Assembly: GCA_963848035.1 (NCBI GenBank) | Contig: CAWKCD010000001.1 | Span: 1-64,000, forward strand | Source: JAVVHH01 sp963848035 | GTDB lineage: Bacteria > Pseudomonadota > Alphaproteobacteria > Acetobacterales > Acetobacteraceae | Reading direction: 5' to 3' | Length of the DNA: 64,000 nucleotides | Part shown: one piece after another, positions 8,619-17,509 of the stretch | Position numbering within the stretch: position 1 is the stretch's first letter | Layout: each line of letters starts with the position of its first letter | Position numbers and translations under genes: made by a program | Notes under the pieces: model-generated | The model's database searches: none | Told to the model about the DNA's origin: nothing | The model's input: the letters and a program-made list of their open reading frames with translations, nothing else

Positions 8619-9575
8619 ATGACGCGCTACTTTCTCCGCCGCCTGCTAAGCGTCCTAGGCGTCCTCTTCGCCATGACGATCCTCATCTTCGCCATCACCC
8701 ACATCCTCCCCGGCAACGTCGCCTACGCCATCCTCGGCGAGTTCGCGACCCCCTCCGCCGTCGCCGCCCTAGAAACGAAACTCCATTTGCACGACCCCCT
8801 CCCCCTCCAATACTGGCACTGGCTCGAAGCCCTCCTCCAAGGCGATCTCGGCCAATCCCTCACCATGGACCGCCCCGCCGCCCCCCTCATCGCCGAGGCC
8901 CTCGCCCGCTCCGCCATCCTCGCCCTCTCCGCCTTCACCCTCGTCGCCACAGGCGGCATCGCGCTCGGCATCTACGGCGCCGCCCACGCAAGCAGCCGCA
9001 CCGACCACCTCCTCACCACGATCCAACTCCTCTTCATCGCCGTCCCCGACTACTTCTGGGCCATAACCGGCGTCCTCCTCTTCGCCGCCACCCTCGGCTG
9101 GCTCCCCGCCACCGGCTACGCCCCCCTCTCCGACGGCCTCCTCCCCTTCGCCGCCCACCTCATCCTCCCCGTCGCCGTCCTCGCCATCGGCCTCGTCGCC
9201 CACGTCTCCCGCCTCACCCGCGCCTCCATGCTCGAAGCATTACGCAGCCGATACGTCCTCTACGCCCGCGCCAAGGGCCTCGGCGAACGCCGCATCCTCT
9301 GGCGCCACGCCGCCCCCAACGCGCTCCTCCCCGCCATCACCATCCTCGCCATCGATTTCGGCCTGCTCATCGGCGGCATCGTCGTCATCGAGACCGTCTT
9401 CGCCTACCCCGGCCTCGGCCGCCTCCTCGTCTACGCCATCGAGCGCCACGACCTCCCCCTCCTCCAAGCCGGCATGCTCGTCCTCACCACCATCTACGCC
9501 CTGGCCAACCTCGCCGCCGACCTCCTCTACGCCGCCCTGAACCCCCGCATCCGCCACGCCACCGCGATCACCTGA
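8619..9575 (+). CDS. ABC importer permease, DppB-like
   Basis: A 318-residue inner-membrane permease of the DppB/OppB family. It shows the typical first segment TRYFLRRLLSVLGVLFAMTILIFAITHILPGN, given here by its ends (RRLLSV and HILPGN), followed by the GDLGQSL motif near residue 85 and six predicted membrane helices. The cytoplasmic coupling (EAA-like) loop GERRILWRHAAPNALLP lies near residue 225. It forms a heterodimer with the DppC-like protein encoded next, the stop and start overlapping by one base at 9575. The gene is intact, unlike the ATPase gene of the same operon. Confidence 0.93.
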   Translation: MTRYFLRRLLSVLGVLFAMTILIFAITHILPGNVAYAILGEFATPSAVAALETKLHLHDPLPLQYWHWLEALLQGDLGQSLTMDRPAAPLIAEALARSAILALSAFTLVATGGIALGIYGAAHASSRTDHLLTTIQLLFIAVPDYFWAITGVLLFAATLGWLPATGYAPLSDGLLPFAAHLILPVAVLAIGLVAHVSRLTRASMLEALRSRYVLYARAKGLGERRILWRHAAPNALLPAITILAIDFGLLIGGIVVIETVFAYPGLGRLLVYAIERHDLPLLQAGMLVLTTIYALANLAADLLYAALNPRIRHATAIT

Positions 9576-10366
9576 TGCTGAAAATCGGTCTCTTTGCTCT
9601 CGCAATAATCGCGCTTATCGCAACGATCGCCGCCTTCGCCACCCCCTACGACCCCACCCAATTCGCCCCCCGCCTCCGCTTCGCCGCCCCCACCCTCGCC
9701 CACCCCTTCGGCACCGACGAATTCGGCCGCGACGTCCTCTCCCGCGTCCTCGCCGGCGCCCACCTCTCCCTCGCCATCGGCTTCGGCGCCATGGCCACCA
9801 GCCTCGTCCTCGGCATCCCCCTCGGCCTCTACACCGCCTTCAGCCGCAGCCCGGCCGCCGCCCTCACCCTCCGCGCCGCCGACCTCCTCCTCTCGCTGCC
9901 CCCCATCCTCCTCGGCCTCCTCATCCTCGCCGTCACACCCCCCACCCTCTGGAAGACCATCCTCGCCGTCGGCCTCGTCTACGTCCCCATCATGCTCCGC
10001 CTCGTCCGCTCCGTGGCCCTCGGCCTCCTTCAAGAAGACTTCGTCACCGCCGCAAGAGCCCGCGGCGAATCCGCCTTCTCCATCCTGCTCCGCGAAATCC
10101 TCCCCAACGCCTGGCCCGCCATCATCGTCGAAGCCGGCCTGCGCGTGACCTTCGCCATCCTCCTCGGCTCCGCCCTCTCCTTCCTCGGCCTCGGCCCCCA
10201 ACCCCCCGCCAGCGAATGGGGCCTCATGATCGCCGAGAGCCGCGAATTCCTCGACCGCGCCCCCTGGATCGGCCTCGCCCCCGGCCTCTGCCTCAGCCTC
10301 CTCCTCGTCACCGTCAACCTCGTCGGCGAAGGCCTCCGCCTCCGCCTAGACCCCACCCATGCCTGA
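9575..10366 (+). CDS. ABC importer permease, DppC-like
   Basis: A 263-residue inner-membrane permease of the DppC/OppC family. Landmarks are HPFGTDEFGRDVLSRVLAGA near residue 45 (the family GTD-x-x-GRD motif), RGESAFSILLREILPNAWP (coupling loop) near 155 and LSFLGLGPQPPASEWG near 205, all highly typical. It overlaps the end of the DppB-like gene by one base and the start of the ATPase gene by eight bases, so the importer genes are translationally linked. Partner in the heterodimeric channel is the preceding gene product. Confidence 0.93.
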   Translation: MLKIGLFALAIIALIATIAAFATPYDPTQFAPRLRFAAPTLAHPFGTDEFGRDVLSRVLAGAHLSLAIGFGAMATSLVLGIPLGLYTAFSRSPAAALTLRAADLLLSLPPILLGLLILAVTPPTLWKTILAVGLVYVPIMLRLVRSVALGLLQEDFVTAARARGESAFSILLREILPNAWPAIIVEAGLRVTFAILLGSALSFLGLGPQPPASEWGLMIAESREFLDRAPWIGLAPGLCLSLLLVTVNLVGEGLRLRLDPTHA

Positions 10367-12268
10367 CCCCCTCCTCGCGATCGACAACCTCTCCGTCACC
10401 TTCCCCACCCAATCCGGCCCCATCCACGCCCTCCAATCCGTCGACCTCGCCATCCCCCGAGGCGCCTCCATCGGCCTCGTCGGCAAATCCGGCTCCGGCA
10501 AATCCACCCTCGTCCTCGCCCTCCTCGGCCTCCTCCCCAGCGCACAAGATCGACGGCCGACTCACCTTCGACGGCCAGACCCCTCCACGCCCCCGCCCTC
10601 CGCGGCCGCCGCATCGCCGCCGTCTTCCAGGACCCCGCCGCCGCCCTCAACCCGGCGCTCACCATCGGCGCCCAAGTCACCGAACCGCTCCGCCTGCATC
10701 TCGGCCTCACCCGCACCCAAGCCCGCGCCGCCGCCCTCGAGAAACTCGCCGAAACCGGCCTCCCCCGCCCGCGCGCCCTGCTCGACGCCTACCCCCACCA
10801 ACTCTCCGGCGGCATGAAACAACGCGTCGTCATCGCGTCGGCCCTCGCCGCCAACCCCGACCTCCTCCTCCTCGACGAACCCACCACCGCGCTCGACGTC
10901 ACCGTCGAAGCCGGCATCATCGACCTGCTCATCGCCCTGCGCGCGAAGACCGGCCTCGCCCTCCTCCTCGTCAGCCACAATCTCGGCCTCGTCGACCGCC
11001 TCTGCGACCGCGCAACGATCCTCTACGCCGGCCGCGTCGTCGAAGACGGCCCCCTGCCCGACCTCCTCCGCCACCCCCGCCACCCCTACGCCAGCGGCCT
11101 CCTCGCCTGCCTCCCCGACCTCGCCGCCCCCCGTCCCCTCGCCCCGATCCCCGGCAACCTCCCCGACCTCCGCAGCCCGACGCCGGGCTGCAACTTCGCC
11201 CCGCGCTGCCCCTTCGCCGCACCCGGCTGCGACGCCCCGCAAACCCTCGGCCCCCTCCCCCACCGCGTCCGCTGCCACCGCGCCGACGCCGTCCGGCCGC
11301 CTGGCCCACGCCCCCGCCATCCCCGCCCCGCCCCGCCCCCACCACCACGCTCCTCGAGGCCGAAAACCTCTCCCGTCGTTTCGGCCCCGTCCAAGCCGTC
11401 GACGGCGTCTCCCTCGCCATCGCCCGCGGCGAGATCCTCGGCCTCGTCGGTAAATCCGGCTGCGGCAAATCGACCCTCGGCTGGCTCCTCCTCCGCCTCC
11501 ACCAGGCCGACACCGGCGCCATCACCTTCGACGCCGCCCCCATCCCCGCCACCCCCGACCAGACCTTCCGCCGCCGCGCCCAGATCGTCCTGCAAAACCC
11601 CGACACCGCGCTCAACCCCCGCCAATCCGTCGCCACCATCCTCCGCCGCCCCCTCGACCACTTCCGCATCACAACCGACACGTCAGCCGAGATCACCCGC
11701 CTCCTCGACCTCGTCCGCCTCCCCGCCGCCTACGCCGCCCGCTACCCCCACCAGCTCTCCGGCGGCGAGAAGCAGCGCGTCGCCATTGCCCGCGCCCTCG
11801 CCAGCCGCCCCGACTTCCTCGTCTGCGACGAAGCCGTCTCCGCCCTCGACGTCTCCGTCCAAGCCGCCACCCTCAATCTCCTGTCGCGACCTCCGCGACC
11901 GCCTGGGCCTCGCCCTCCTCTTCATCAGCCACGACATCGCCGTCGTCGCCCACCTCGCCGACCGCATCGCCGTCATGTACGGCGGCCAGATCATGGAATC
12001 CGGCCCCGCCCCATCCATCCTCGCCCCCCCGCACCACCCCTACACCGCCGCCCTCCTCTCCGCCGTCCCAAGCCTCCTCCACACGACCGCCCGCCTCCCC
12101 CTCACCGGCGAACCCGGCGCCACCCCGCCCGGCCCCGGCTGCCGCTTCGCCCCCCGCTGCCCCCGCAACCTCGGCCCGCTCTGCGACACCCCTCCGCCGC
12201 TCCAATCGTTCGGATCCCACACCATCCGCTGCCACATCCCCGCCGCCCAACTCGCCGCCACTTCCTGA
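10359..12268 (+). pseudogene. Fused double ATP-binding subunit of peptide-type ABC importer (DppD-DppF), multiply frameshifted
   Basis: The coding sense of a two-domain ATPase of about 630 residues is present but spread over three frames. Domain 1 starts at ATG 10359 with Walker A GLVGKSGSGKST, then leaves frame at the CCCC run near 10535 and again at the CCCC run near 10580; removing one C from each restores LLPAHKIDGRLTFDGQTLHAP. It continues with LSGGMKQR, the Walker B LLLLDEPTTALD and the C-terminal CNFAPRCPF oligopeptide-importer motif. A further shift in the proline-rich linker (about 11285-11340) leads into domain 2 with GLVGKSGCGKST, LSGGEKQR and LVCDEAVSALD; one more extra base near 11880 is needed to reach LALLFISHDIAVV and CRFAPRCPRN. 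The permeases are intact. Two of the four shifts lie in short C runs, so base-calling error is at least as likely as gene death. Confidence 0.8.
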
Positions 12269-12425
12269 CCCGGCGCCCGCGCGTTGCGGACCGCCCCGAC
12301 CTGACCTACTGAAGACCAGCAACGACGTCGGAAGTGCTCGATGCCCAGGACCGCGCCCGCCCACGGCTCCTCCGATGCGGACCACCCCCGCCGACACGCC
12401 CGCCCGTCCAAGCTGATCGCCCCCG

Positions 12426-12848
12426 ATGCTTGACCTCACCTTGTCGCCGCGAACCACGCGAGGCCCCGCCATCGCGCGCCTCACCATCGCCCCGATCTTC
12501 TTCATCGCCGGCCTCGCGCACCTCGCGCGCCCAGGACTATTCGCCCCCCTGATGCCCCCGATCGTTCCGGAGCCGATCGCCGTCATCATGCTCACCGGCC
12601 TCGCCGAACTCGCCGGCGCCGTCGCCCTGTTCGTGCCCCGGACCCGCGCCCTCGCCGGCATCCTGTTCGCGCTCTACGCCGTCTGCGTCTTCCCGGTGAA
12701 CATCAACCACGCGGTCCACGATCTCTCCACCGGCACCGGCCTCGGCTGGGCCTATCACTACCCCCGCCTCTTCGTCCAACCGCTCATCTGCTGGTGGGCC
12801 CTCGTCGCCGGCGCCGTCCCCTGGGCGCCGACCTTCGCCAGACGCTGA
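12426..12848 (+). CDS. DoxX-like small membrane protein
   Basis: A 140-residue protein with four hydrophobic segments and the DoxX-family pattern: an N-terminal helix RLTIAPIFFIAGLAHLARPGLF, described here by its FIAGLAHLARP core, a GLAELAGAVALFVP helix near residue 58, the VFPVNINHAVHD loop near 95 and a C-terminal helix ending in TFARR. DoxX-like proteins sit in the inner membrane and are linked to redox or oxidant handling, but their reaction is mostly undefined. The gene lies 157 bp after the importer ATPase and 15 bp before the M20 peptidase, in the same direction, so it is probably part of the catabolic operon. Confidence 0.75.
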   Translation: MLDLTLSPRTTRGPAIARLTIAPIFFIAGLAHLARPGLFAPLMPPIVPEPIAVIMLTGLAELAGAVALFVPRTRALAGILFALYAVCVFPVNINHAVHDLSTGTGLGWAYHYPRLFVQPLICWWALVAGAVPWAPTFARR

Positions 12849-12863
12849 CCCGGACGCGCCCCC

Positions 12864-14009
12864 ATGATCGACCTCGCCCCCGACCTCCCCGCCATCCTCG
12901 CCCTCACCGAACGTTCCGTCGCCATCGACAGCGGCACCTACTGCACCCAAGGCGTCCAGCGCGTCATCGACCTCTGGGCCGACCACCTCGCCCAATCCGG
13001 CTTCGCCACCACCCAATCCCCCCTCGAACACCGCGCCAACCAGCTCACCGCCACCAAGACCTTCGGCAACGGCCAGCGCATCCTCGTCCTCGGCCACGCC
13101 GACACCGTCTGGCCCGAAGGCACCGTCGCCACCTGGCCCTTCCACAACGACGGCGCCTTCCTCACCGGCCCTGGCGTCGGCGACATGAAGACCAACGTCG
13201 TCATGGCCCTCCACGCCCTCCGCCGCCTCGCCGCCGCCCCGCCCCAAGGCATCGGCCAAATAACGATCCTCATCGTCCCCGACGAAGAGATCGGCAGCCC
13301 CGGCAGCCGAGCCTGGATCGAATCCCACGCCCGCCAATCCGACGCCTGCCTCACCCTCGAACCCTGCCGACCCGGCGGCAAACTCGTCACCGGCCGCGGC
13401 GCCGTCGGCGCCCTCTACCTCAAAGCCCGTGGCGTCAGCGCCCATGTCGGCCCAGCCCGCCACCTCGGCGCCTCCGCCATCTCCGCCCTGGCCGCCCTCA
13501 TCGGCCCCCTCGAAGCCCTCACCGACGCCAACCTCGGAATCGGCACCTCCGTCGGCATCTTCCGCGGCGGCGCAGCCCGCCAAGTCGTCCCCGACGAAGC
13601 CGAACTCCATCTGGACCTCCGCGCCACCACCCAAACAGCCGCCGACCACCTCATGGCCGAACTAACCCGCATCACCACCCAGAAACCCACCGATCCCCGC
13701 GTAACGATCACCACCGAAGGCGGCTTCTACCGCCCCCCTTTCCCCACCACCGCCGGCACCCAACGCCTCTACGCCCTCGCCCAACAAGTCGGCGCCGAAC
13801 TGAAAATCCAGATCGACCAAGTCACCTCCCCCGGCGGCTCCGACGGCAGCTTCGCCGCCGCCCTAGGGATCCCCACCCTCGACGGCCTAGGACCGATCTG
13901 CCACGAATCCTGCAGCCGCCGCGAACGCGTCGAACTCGACAGCATCATCCCCCACGCCAACCTCTTCGCCCGGCTGATCGACGCCATCGGCCAACACGGA
14001 GCCGCCTGA
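12864..14009 (+). CDS. M20 family metallopeptidase (carboxypeptidase G2/ArgE-like)
   Basis: A 381-residue cytosolic zinc amidohydrolase. The metal and catalytic positions of the M20 family are present: H78 in LGHADTVWP, D107 in GVGDMKTN (bridging), the catalytic glutamate pair E141-E142 in VPDEEIGS, a further acidic ligand in CLTLEP near 165 and the C-terminal ligand histidine in ICHESCSRRERVE near 348. A dimerisation insert with HVGPARHLGASAI lies in between. Such enzymes cleave an amide bond next to a carboxylate (folate-type glutamates, N-acyl amino acids, dipeptides). It overlaps the following RidA gene by one base. I infer that it releases an amino acid or amine from the imported compound before oxidation. 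Confidence 0.9.
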   Translation: MIDLAPDLPAILALTERSVAIDSGTYCTQGVQRVIDLWADHLAQSGFATTQSPLEHRANQLTATKTFGNGQRILVLGHADTVWPEGTVATWPFHNDGAFLTGPGVGDMKTNVVMALHALRRLAAAPPQGIGQITILIVPDEEIGSPGSRAWIESHARQSDACLTLEPCRPGGKLVTGRGAVGALYLKARGVSAHVGPARHLGASAISALAALIGPLEALTDANLGIGTSVGIFRGGAARQVVPDEAELHLDLRATTQTAADHLMAELTRITTQKPTDPRVTITTEGGFYRPPFPTTAGTQRLYALAQQVGAELKIQIDQVTSPGGSDGSFAAALGIPTLDGLGPICHESCSRRERVELDSIIPHANLFARLIDAIGQHGAA

Positions 14010-14428
14010 TGCCCCACCAACGCTTCCGCCGCTTCAACACCTCGATGTTCTACAAGAACCAAACCGTTGCCAACGAGATGTGCATGGCCGTCCGCGCCGG
14101 AAACCACGTCTTCCTCCGCGGCCAAACCGGCTTCACCCTGGACGGCGGCTTCACCGGCCTCGGCGACGCCGCCGCCCAAGCCGACCAAGCCATGCAGAAC
14201 GTCAAGACCCTGCTCGAAGAAGCCGGCAGCCAAATGGACCATATCTGCAAGATAACGACCTACATCACCGACCGCGCCTGGCGCGAACCCGTCTACGCCG
14301 TCATCGGCCGCCACCTCGGCAGCATCGCTCCGGTCGGCACCGGCCTCATCGTCGCCGGCCTCGCCATCCCCGAAATGCTCGTCGAGATCGACATCGACGC
14401 GGTGATCCCCGCCCCGGACGCGGCATGA
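14009..14428 (+). CDS. RidA family protein lacking the family arginine
   Basis: A 139-residue single-domain YjgF/RidA protein. The fold is recognisable from VFLRGQTGFTLDGGFTGLGD near residue 34, the helix QADQAMQNVKTLLEEAGS and the strand ICKITTYITD. At the position where RidA enzymes carry the substrate-binding arginine (ARTTVQ in the RidA at 3,789) this protein reads VGTGLIVAGL, so it belongs to one of the arginine-less Rid subfamilies whose activity is not the classical enamine hydrolysis. It overlaps the M20 gene upstream (1 bp) and the tandem RidA gene downstream (ATGA), so all three are translated together. Function unknown; a role in the same catabolic route is inferred from the operon. 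Confidence 0.9.
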   Translation: MPHQRFRRFNTSMFYKNQTVANEMCMAVRAGNHVFLRGQTGFTLDGGFTGLGDAAAQADQAMQNVKTLLEEAGSQMDHICKITTYITDRAWREPVYAVIGRHLGSIAPVGTGLIVAGLAIPEMLVEIDIDAVIPAPDAA

Positions 14429-15159
14429 CCGAGATCTTCCTCCCCGGCCTCACCGACCCGGCCGCCGCCGCCGCCGTCCGCCAACACGGCCACTCCCCCG
14501 CCGCCGCCGCCCAACAAGCCGAAGCCGTCTTCGACCAACTCGCCCACCACCTCGCCCAACACGGCGCCCACCTCACCGACACCTGCAAGATCACCATGCA
14601 GATCACCGACCGCGCCTACCGCCAAGCCGTCTACTCGGTCCTCGGCCGCAAACTCGCCAACATCCACCCCGTCTCCACCGGCCTGATCGTCCCCGCCCTC
14701 AAAAACCCCGACGCCCTCTTCCAACTAGACGCCTACGCCGTCGCCAACGGCCCCCACGAACGCTTCCGCAAATACCGCTCCACCGACATCGCCTACGGCC
14801 TGGAGCAGCAATCCTTCGTCATGGATTTCTGCATGCTCGTCAAAGCCGGCCCCCGCCTCTACCTCCGCGGCCAAACCGGCATGACCCTAGGCCGCGACCT
14901 CATCGGCCTCAACGACCCCGCCGCCCAAGCCCGCCAAGCCCTCGCCAACGTCAAAACCCTCCTCGCCGACGCCGGCGCCACCCTCGCCAACGCCACCCGC
15001 CTCATCACCTACGTCACCGACCGCGCCTATCTCGCGCCCGTCCTCGCCGCCATCGAACCCGCCTTCGCCGCCATCCCGATCCCCAGCACCGAACTCATCG
15101 TCAAAGGCCTGGCCGCCCCCGAAATCCTCATGGAAATCGACGTCCACGCCATGCTCTGA
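14425..15159 (+). CDS. Tandem two-domain RidA family protein
   Basis: A 244-residue fusion of two RidA-type domains. Domain 1 (about residues 10-110) is shortened at its N-terminus and keeps DTCKITMQITD and the strand HPVSTGLIVPAL; domain 2 (about 112-244) starts with HERFRKYRSTDIAYG, contains LYLRGQTGMTLGRDLIGLND and ends with STELIVKGLAAPEILMEIDVHAML, cited by its core LIVKGL and EIDVHA. Domain 2 is clearly a paralogue of the preceding gene product. Neither domain has the family arginine (TGLIV and TELIV instead of ART). RidA proteins form trimers, so a fused dimer implies a mixed or pseudo-hexameric assembly with the single-domain partner. The gene ends the plus-strand catabolic operon; its 3' neighbour converges 2 bp away. 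Confidence 0.88.
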   Translation: MTEIFLPGLTDPAAAAAVRQHGHSPAAAAQQAEAVFDQLAHHLAQHGAHLTDTCKITMQITDRAYRQAVYSVLGRKLANIHPVSTGLIVPALKNPDALFQLDAYAVANGPHERFRKYRSTDIAYGLEQQSFVMDFCMLVKAGPRLYLRGQTGMTLGRDLIGLNDPAAQARQALANVKTLLADAGATLANATRLITYVTDRAYLAPVLAAIEPAFAAIPIPSTELIVKGLAAPEILMEIDVHAML

Positions 15160-15160
15160 C

Positions 15161-16096
15161 CTACGACGCGCCCGCATCCCGCAGCGTCCGCGCAAGAAAC
15201 GGCAGCACATGCTGCCAGTAGGCCTCCGGCCCGAACCCCTCCAGGTCCACGTGCCCCGCCCCCGCCACCGCCCAGAACGATTTCGGCCCCGCCGCCCGTG
15301 CGAACAGCGCCCGCGCCTCCTCGATCGGCGTCCGGTCATCCACGCTGCCCGACAGGATCAACACCGGCGCCCGCACCTCCCCGATCCGGTCGACCGGCCG
15401 CAGCTCGCCCGGCCCCACCCCCAGGATCGGCGGCAACAACATCTCGAACAACGGCGTCAGCACCGGCGTGAACACCGCCCCGACCGTCGGCCCCAGCCCC
15501 GCCCGCAACCGGCTCGACAGCGCCGCATCGATATCCGGATACACCAATTCCAAAACCAGCCCGTCCACCGCCAACCGCGCCGGCCCCAACAACGCCGCCG
15601 CCCCGCCCAACGAAACCCCGATCACCCCCACCCGATCATCCGGCCGCCGGTCGCGCACGTAATCCACCGCCGCCGCCGCATCCAAGCCCTCGAGATGCCC
15701 GAACGTGATCCGCCGCCCCGGGCTCTCCCCATGCGCCTGCAGATCGATCAGCAGCACCGAAAACCCATGCGCCGCCAGCTTCCGGGCCCGCGCCACCATT
15801 CGCAGCCGGTTCTCCCAAACGCCATGCAGCAGCACGACCGCGCCCCCGCCGGGCCCCATCCCCGGCACCCACCAGCCCCGCAGCACCGACCCCGAAGCCG
15901 ACGGGATCTCCACTCCCTCCGCGCCGGCCAGGTCCGGCGGCGGCGGCCCGATCGCGGACGGATGCGGCGCCGACAGCGTCATCCCCACCGCGACCACCGC
16001 CGCGCACAACCCCAGCCCCAGCGACACCCCCGCCACGGCCACCGCTGCGGCAACAAGCCGCCACCTCACCCGCCTGCCCGCCCCCGACATCGCCAC
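15161..16096 (-). CDS. Alpha/beta hydrolase with N-terminal membrane or signal segment
   Basis: A 311-residue serine hydrolase. After a basic start, residues 13-40 form one long hydrophobic segment (signal anchor or signal peptide). The core domain has the oxyanion strand VVLLHGVWENR, the nucleophile elbow GVSLGG near residue 160, the acid in ILSGSVDDRTP near 253 and the histidine in VAGAGHVDLEG near 283, a layout close to the BAAT/prolyl-oligopeptidase-like hydrolases of unknown substrate (DUF1749/YfhR type). The nucleophile, acid and histidine are all present, so the enzyme is probably active at the periplasmic face of the membrane. It converges with the RidA operon and is followed by nothing on its own strand, so its pathway is unknown. 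Confidence 0.85.
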   Translation of the reverse strand: MAMSGAGRRVRWRLVAAAVAVAGVSLGLGLCAAVVAVGMTLSAPHPSAIGPPPPDLAGAEGVEIPSASGSVLRGWWVPGMGPGGGAVVLLHGVWENRLRMVARARKLAAHGFSVLLIDLQAHGESPGRRITFGHLEGLDAAAAVDYVRDRRPDDRVGVIGVSLGGAAALLGPARLAVDGLVLELVYPDIDAALSSRLRAGLGPTVGAVFTPVLTPLFEMLLPPILGVGPGELRPVDRIGEVRAPVLILSGSVDDRTPIEEARALFARAAGPKSFWAVAGAGHVDLEGFGPEAYWQHVLPFLARTLRDAGAS

Positions 16097-16151
16097 CGCG
16101 CTCCCAAGCGATGACGATAGGCAACCTTCCCTAACGACCGATTAACCGCCC

Positions 16152-17449
16152 TCAGCCCAGCCCGGCCACCGTCACCCGCGCCGGACGCGCCGCCCGCCTC
16201 TCCAGATGCGTCCGCAACGCCTCCACCCGCCCCGCCGCCGCATACGCCCGGAGCAGCGTGAACTCCACCAGATCCGTCTGCGCCCGGCTCCCCCGATCCG
16301 CTCCCGCTCCGCCAGCACCGGCTCGATCAACCCGATCGCCGCCTCGAAATCCTCCCGCTCATACGCCGCCAACCCGAGCGCCAACGCCGGCACCAACGGC
16401 CCCGACGGATACCGGCCCGCCTCCGCCAGTGCCGCCATCTCCCGCGCCCGCCCAACCATCGCCGCGTCGTCCGCCGCCACCGCATCGACCAGCGCCACAT
16501 GCCAATCCGCGATCGCCACCCCCGCCCGCGGGAACGTCCGCCGCGCGAACCCCACCATCTCCTGCCATTTCCCGGCATCCCGCGGATGTCCCGCCAGCTC
16601 CGCTCGCCACAGGAACGACGCCGAGTCCGCCAGCTTGACGATCGGCTGCCCCGGATAATCCGCCGCCGCGATCGCGTCCGAATACCGCCCGAACGCCGCC
16701 GCCACCTCTCCCCGCTCCAACTCCACCAGCGCCAAATGCCAGCTCAGATGGCCGAACAACGCTCCCTCGCGCGGATAGCCCGGCAACCACGCCCGCATGA
16801 ACGCCGCCGCCTCATCCGCCTCGCCATCCTCGTACGACACATGCGCCTGCGCATGCGCCATGAACCCGTTCTCCGCCCGCATCGCCCGCGACCGCCCGAT
16901 CTTCTGCCGCGCCTCCGCCCGCCGCCCGACCTCCGACAGCGCCATCCCGTGATGCGCCAGGAACCACCAATCCTCCCCATACGCCCCGGCCACCGTATCG
17001 AGCAGATCCGCCAGGCGCTGCTCCCGCCCGGCCAGCCCCGACAACCCGATCAACCCGAACTGACTGGCGCAAGTCCCCAGAACCAGCGCGTCCAGCGGCC
17101 AAGCCCGCACATGCTCGAGCACCGCCTCCAGCGCCACCGGCCCCGGACTGTTGATGATCCGATCGAACGCGTCGAAATGACTCGCCTCCCGCGCCGTCGC
17201 CTCGTCCAGCAACCCCCGCCCCACCTCCAGCGCCGCCCGCGCCCCCGCCACGTCGCCATGCAGCTGCAGCACCCGCGCCTTGGCCACATGCGCCAGCGCG
17301 AACCGCGGATCCGCCGCGATCGCCTCGTCGAACGCCGCCGCCGCCCCCGGATACAGCGTCAGCAGCAATTCGCAGCCCCGGACATACCGCTCGCAAGCAA
17401 GCGCAGACCCGGTCGTCAGCCTCAGCCCATACCGATCGCAATGCATCCC
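16152..17449 (-). pseudogene. TPR-like repeat protein (tetratricopeptide repeat protein 38 type), 3' frameshift
   Basis: A helical repeat protein of about 430 residues. The start at 17449 (MHCDRYGLRLT) follows GGAGGG at a good distance. Repeats are visible as AAAFDEAIAADPRFALAHVAKA-type helices, given by the motif FDEAIAADPRFALAHV, then WWFLAHHGMALSEVGR and HLSWHLALVELERG, the pattern of the TTC38 family, which lacks known enzymatic function. The present frame ends at 16172 in an arginine/tryptophan-rich tail; one missing base in the GGGGG run near 16285 would restore RAQTDLVEFTLLRAYAAAGR and a natural stop at 16152. I therefore annotate the longer span. The shift is more likely a homopolymer error than a mutation. 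Confidence 0.75.
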
Positions 17450-17509
17450 GAACCCTCCACCAGGACCACGCAACAGCCTACGCTCGTTCGTCAACCGTGA
17501 CGAGAATCC

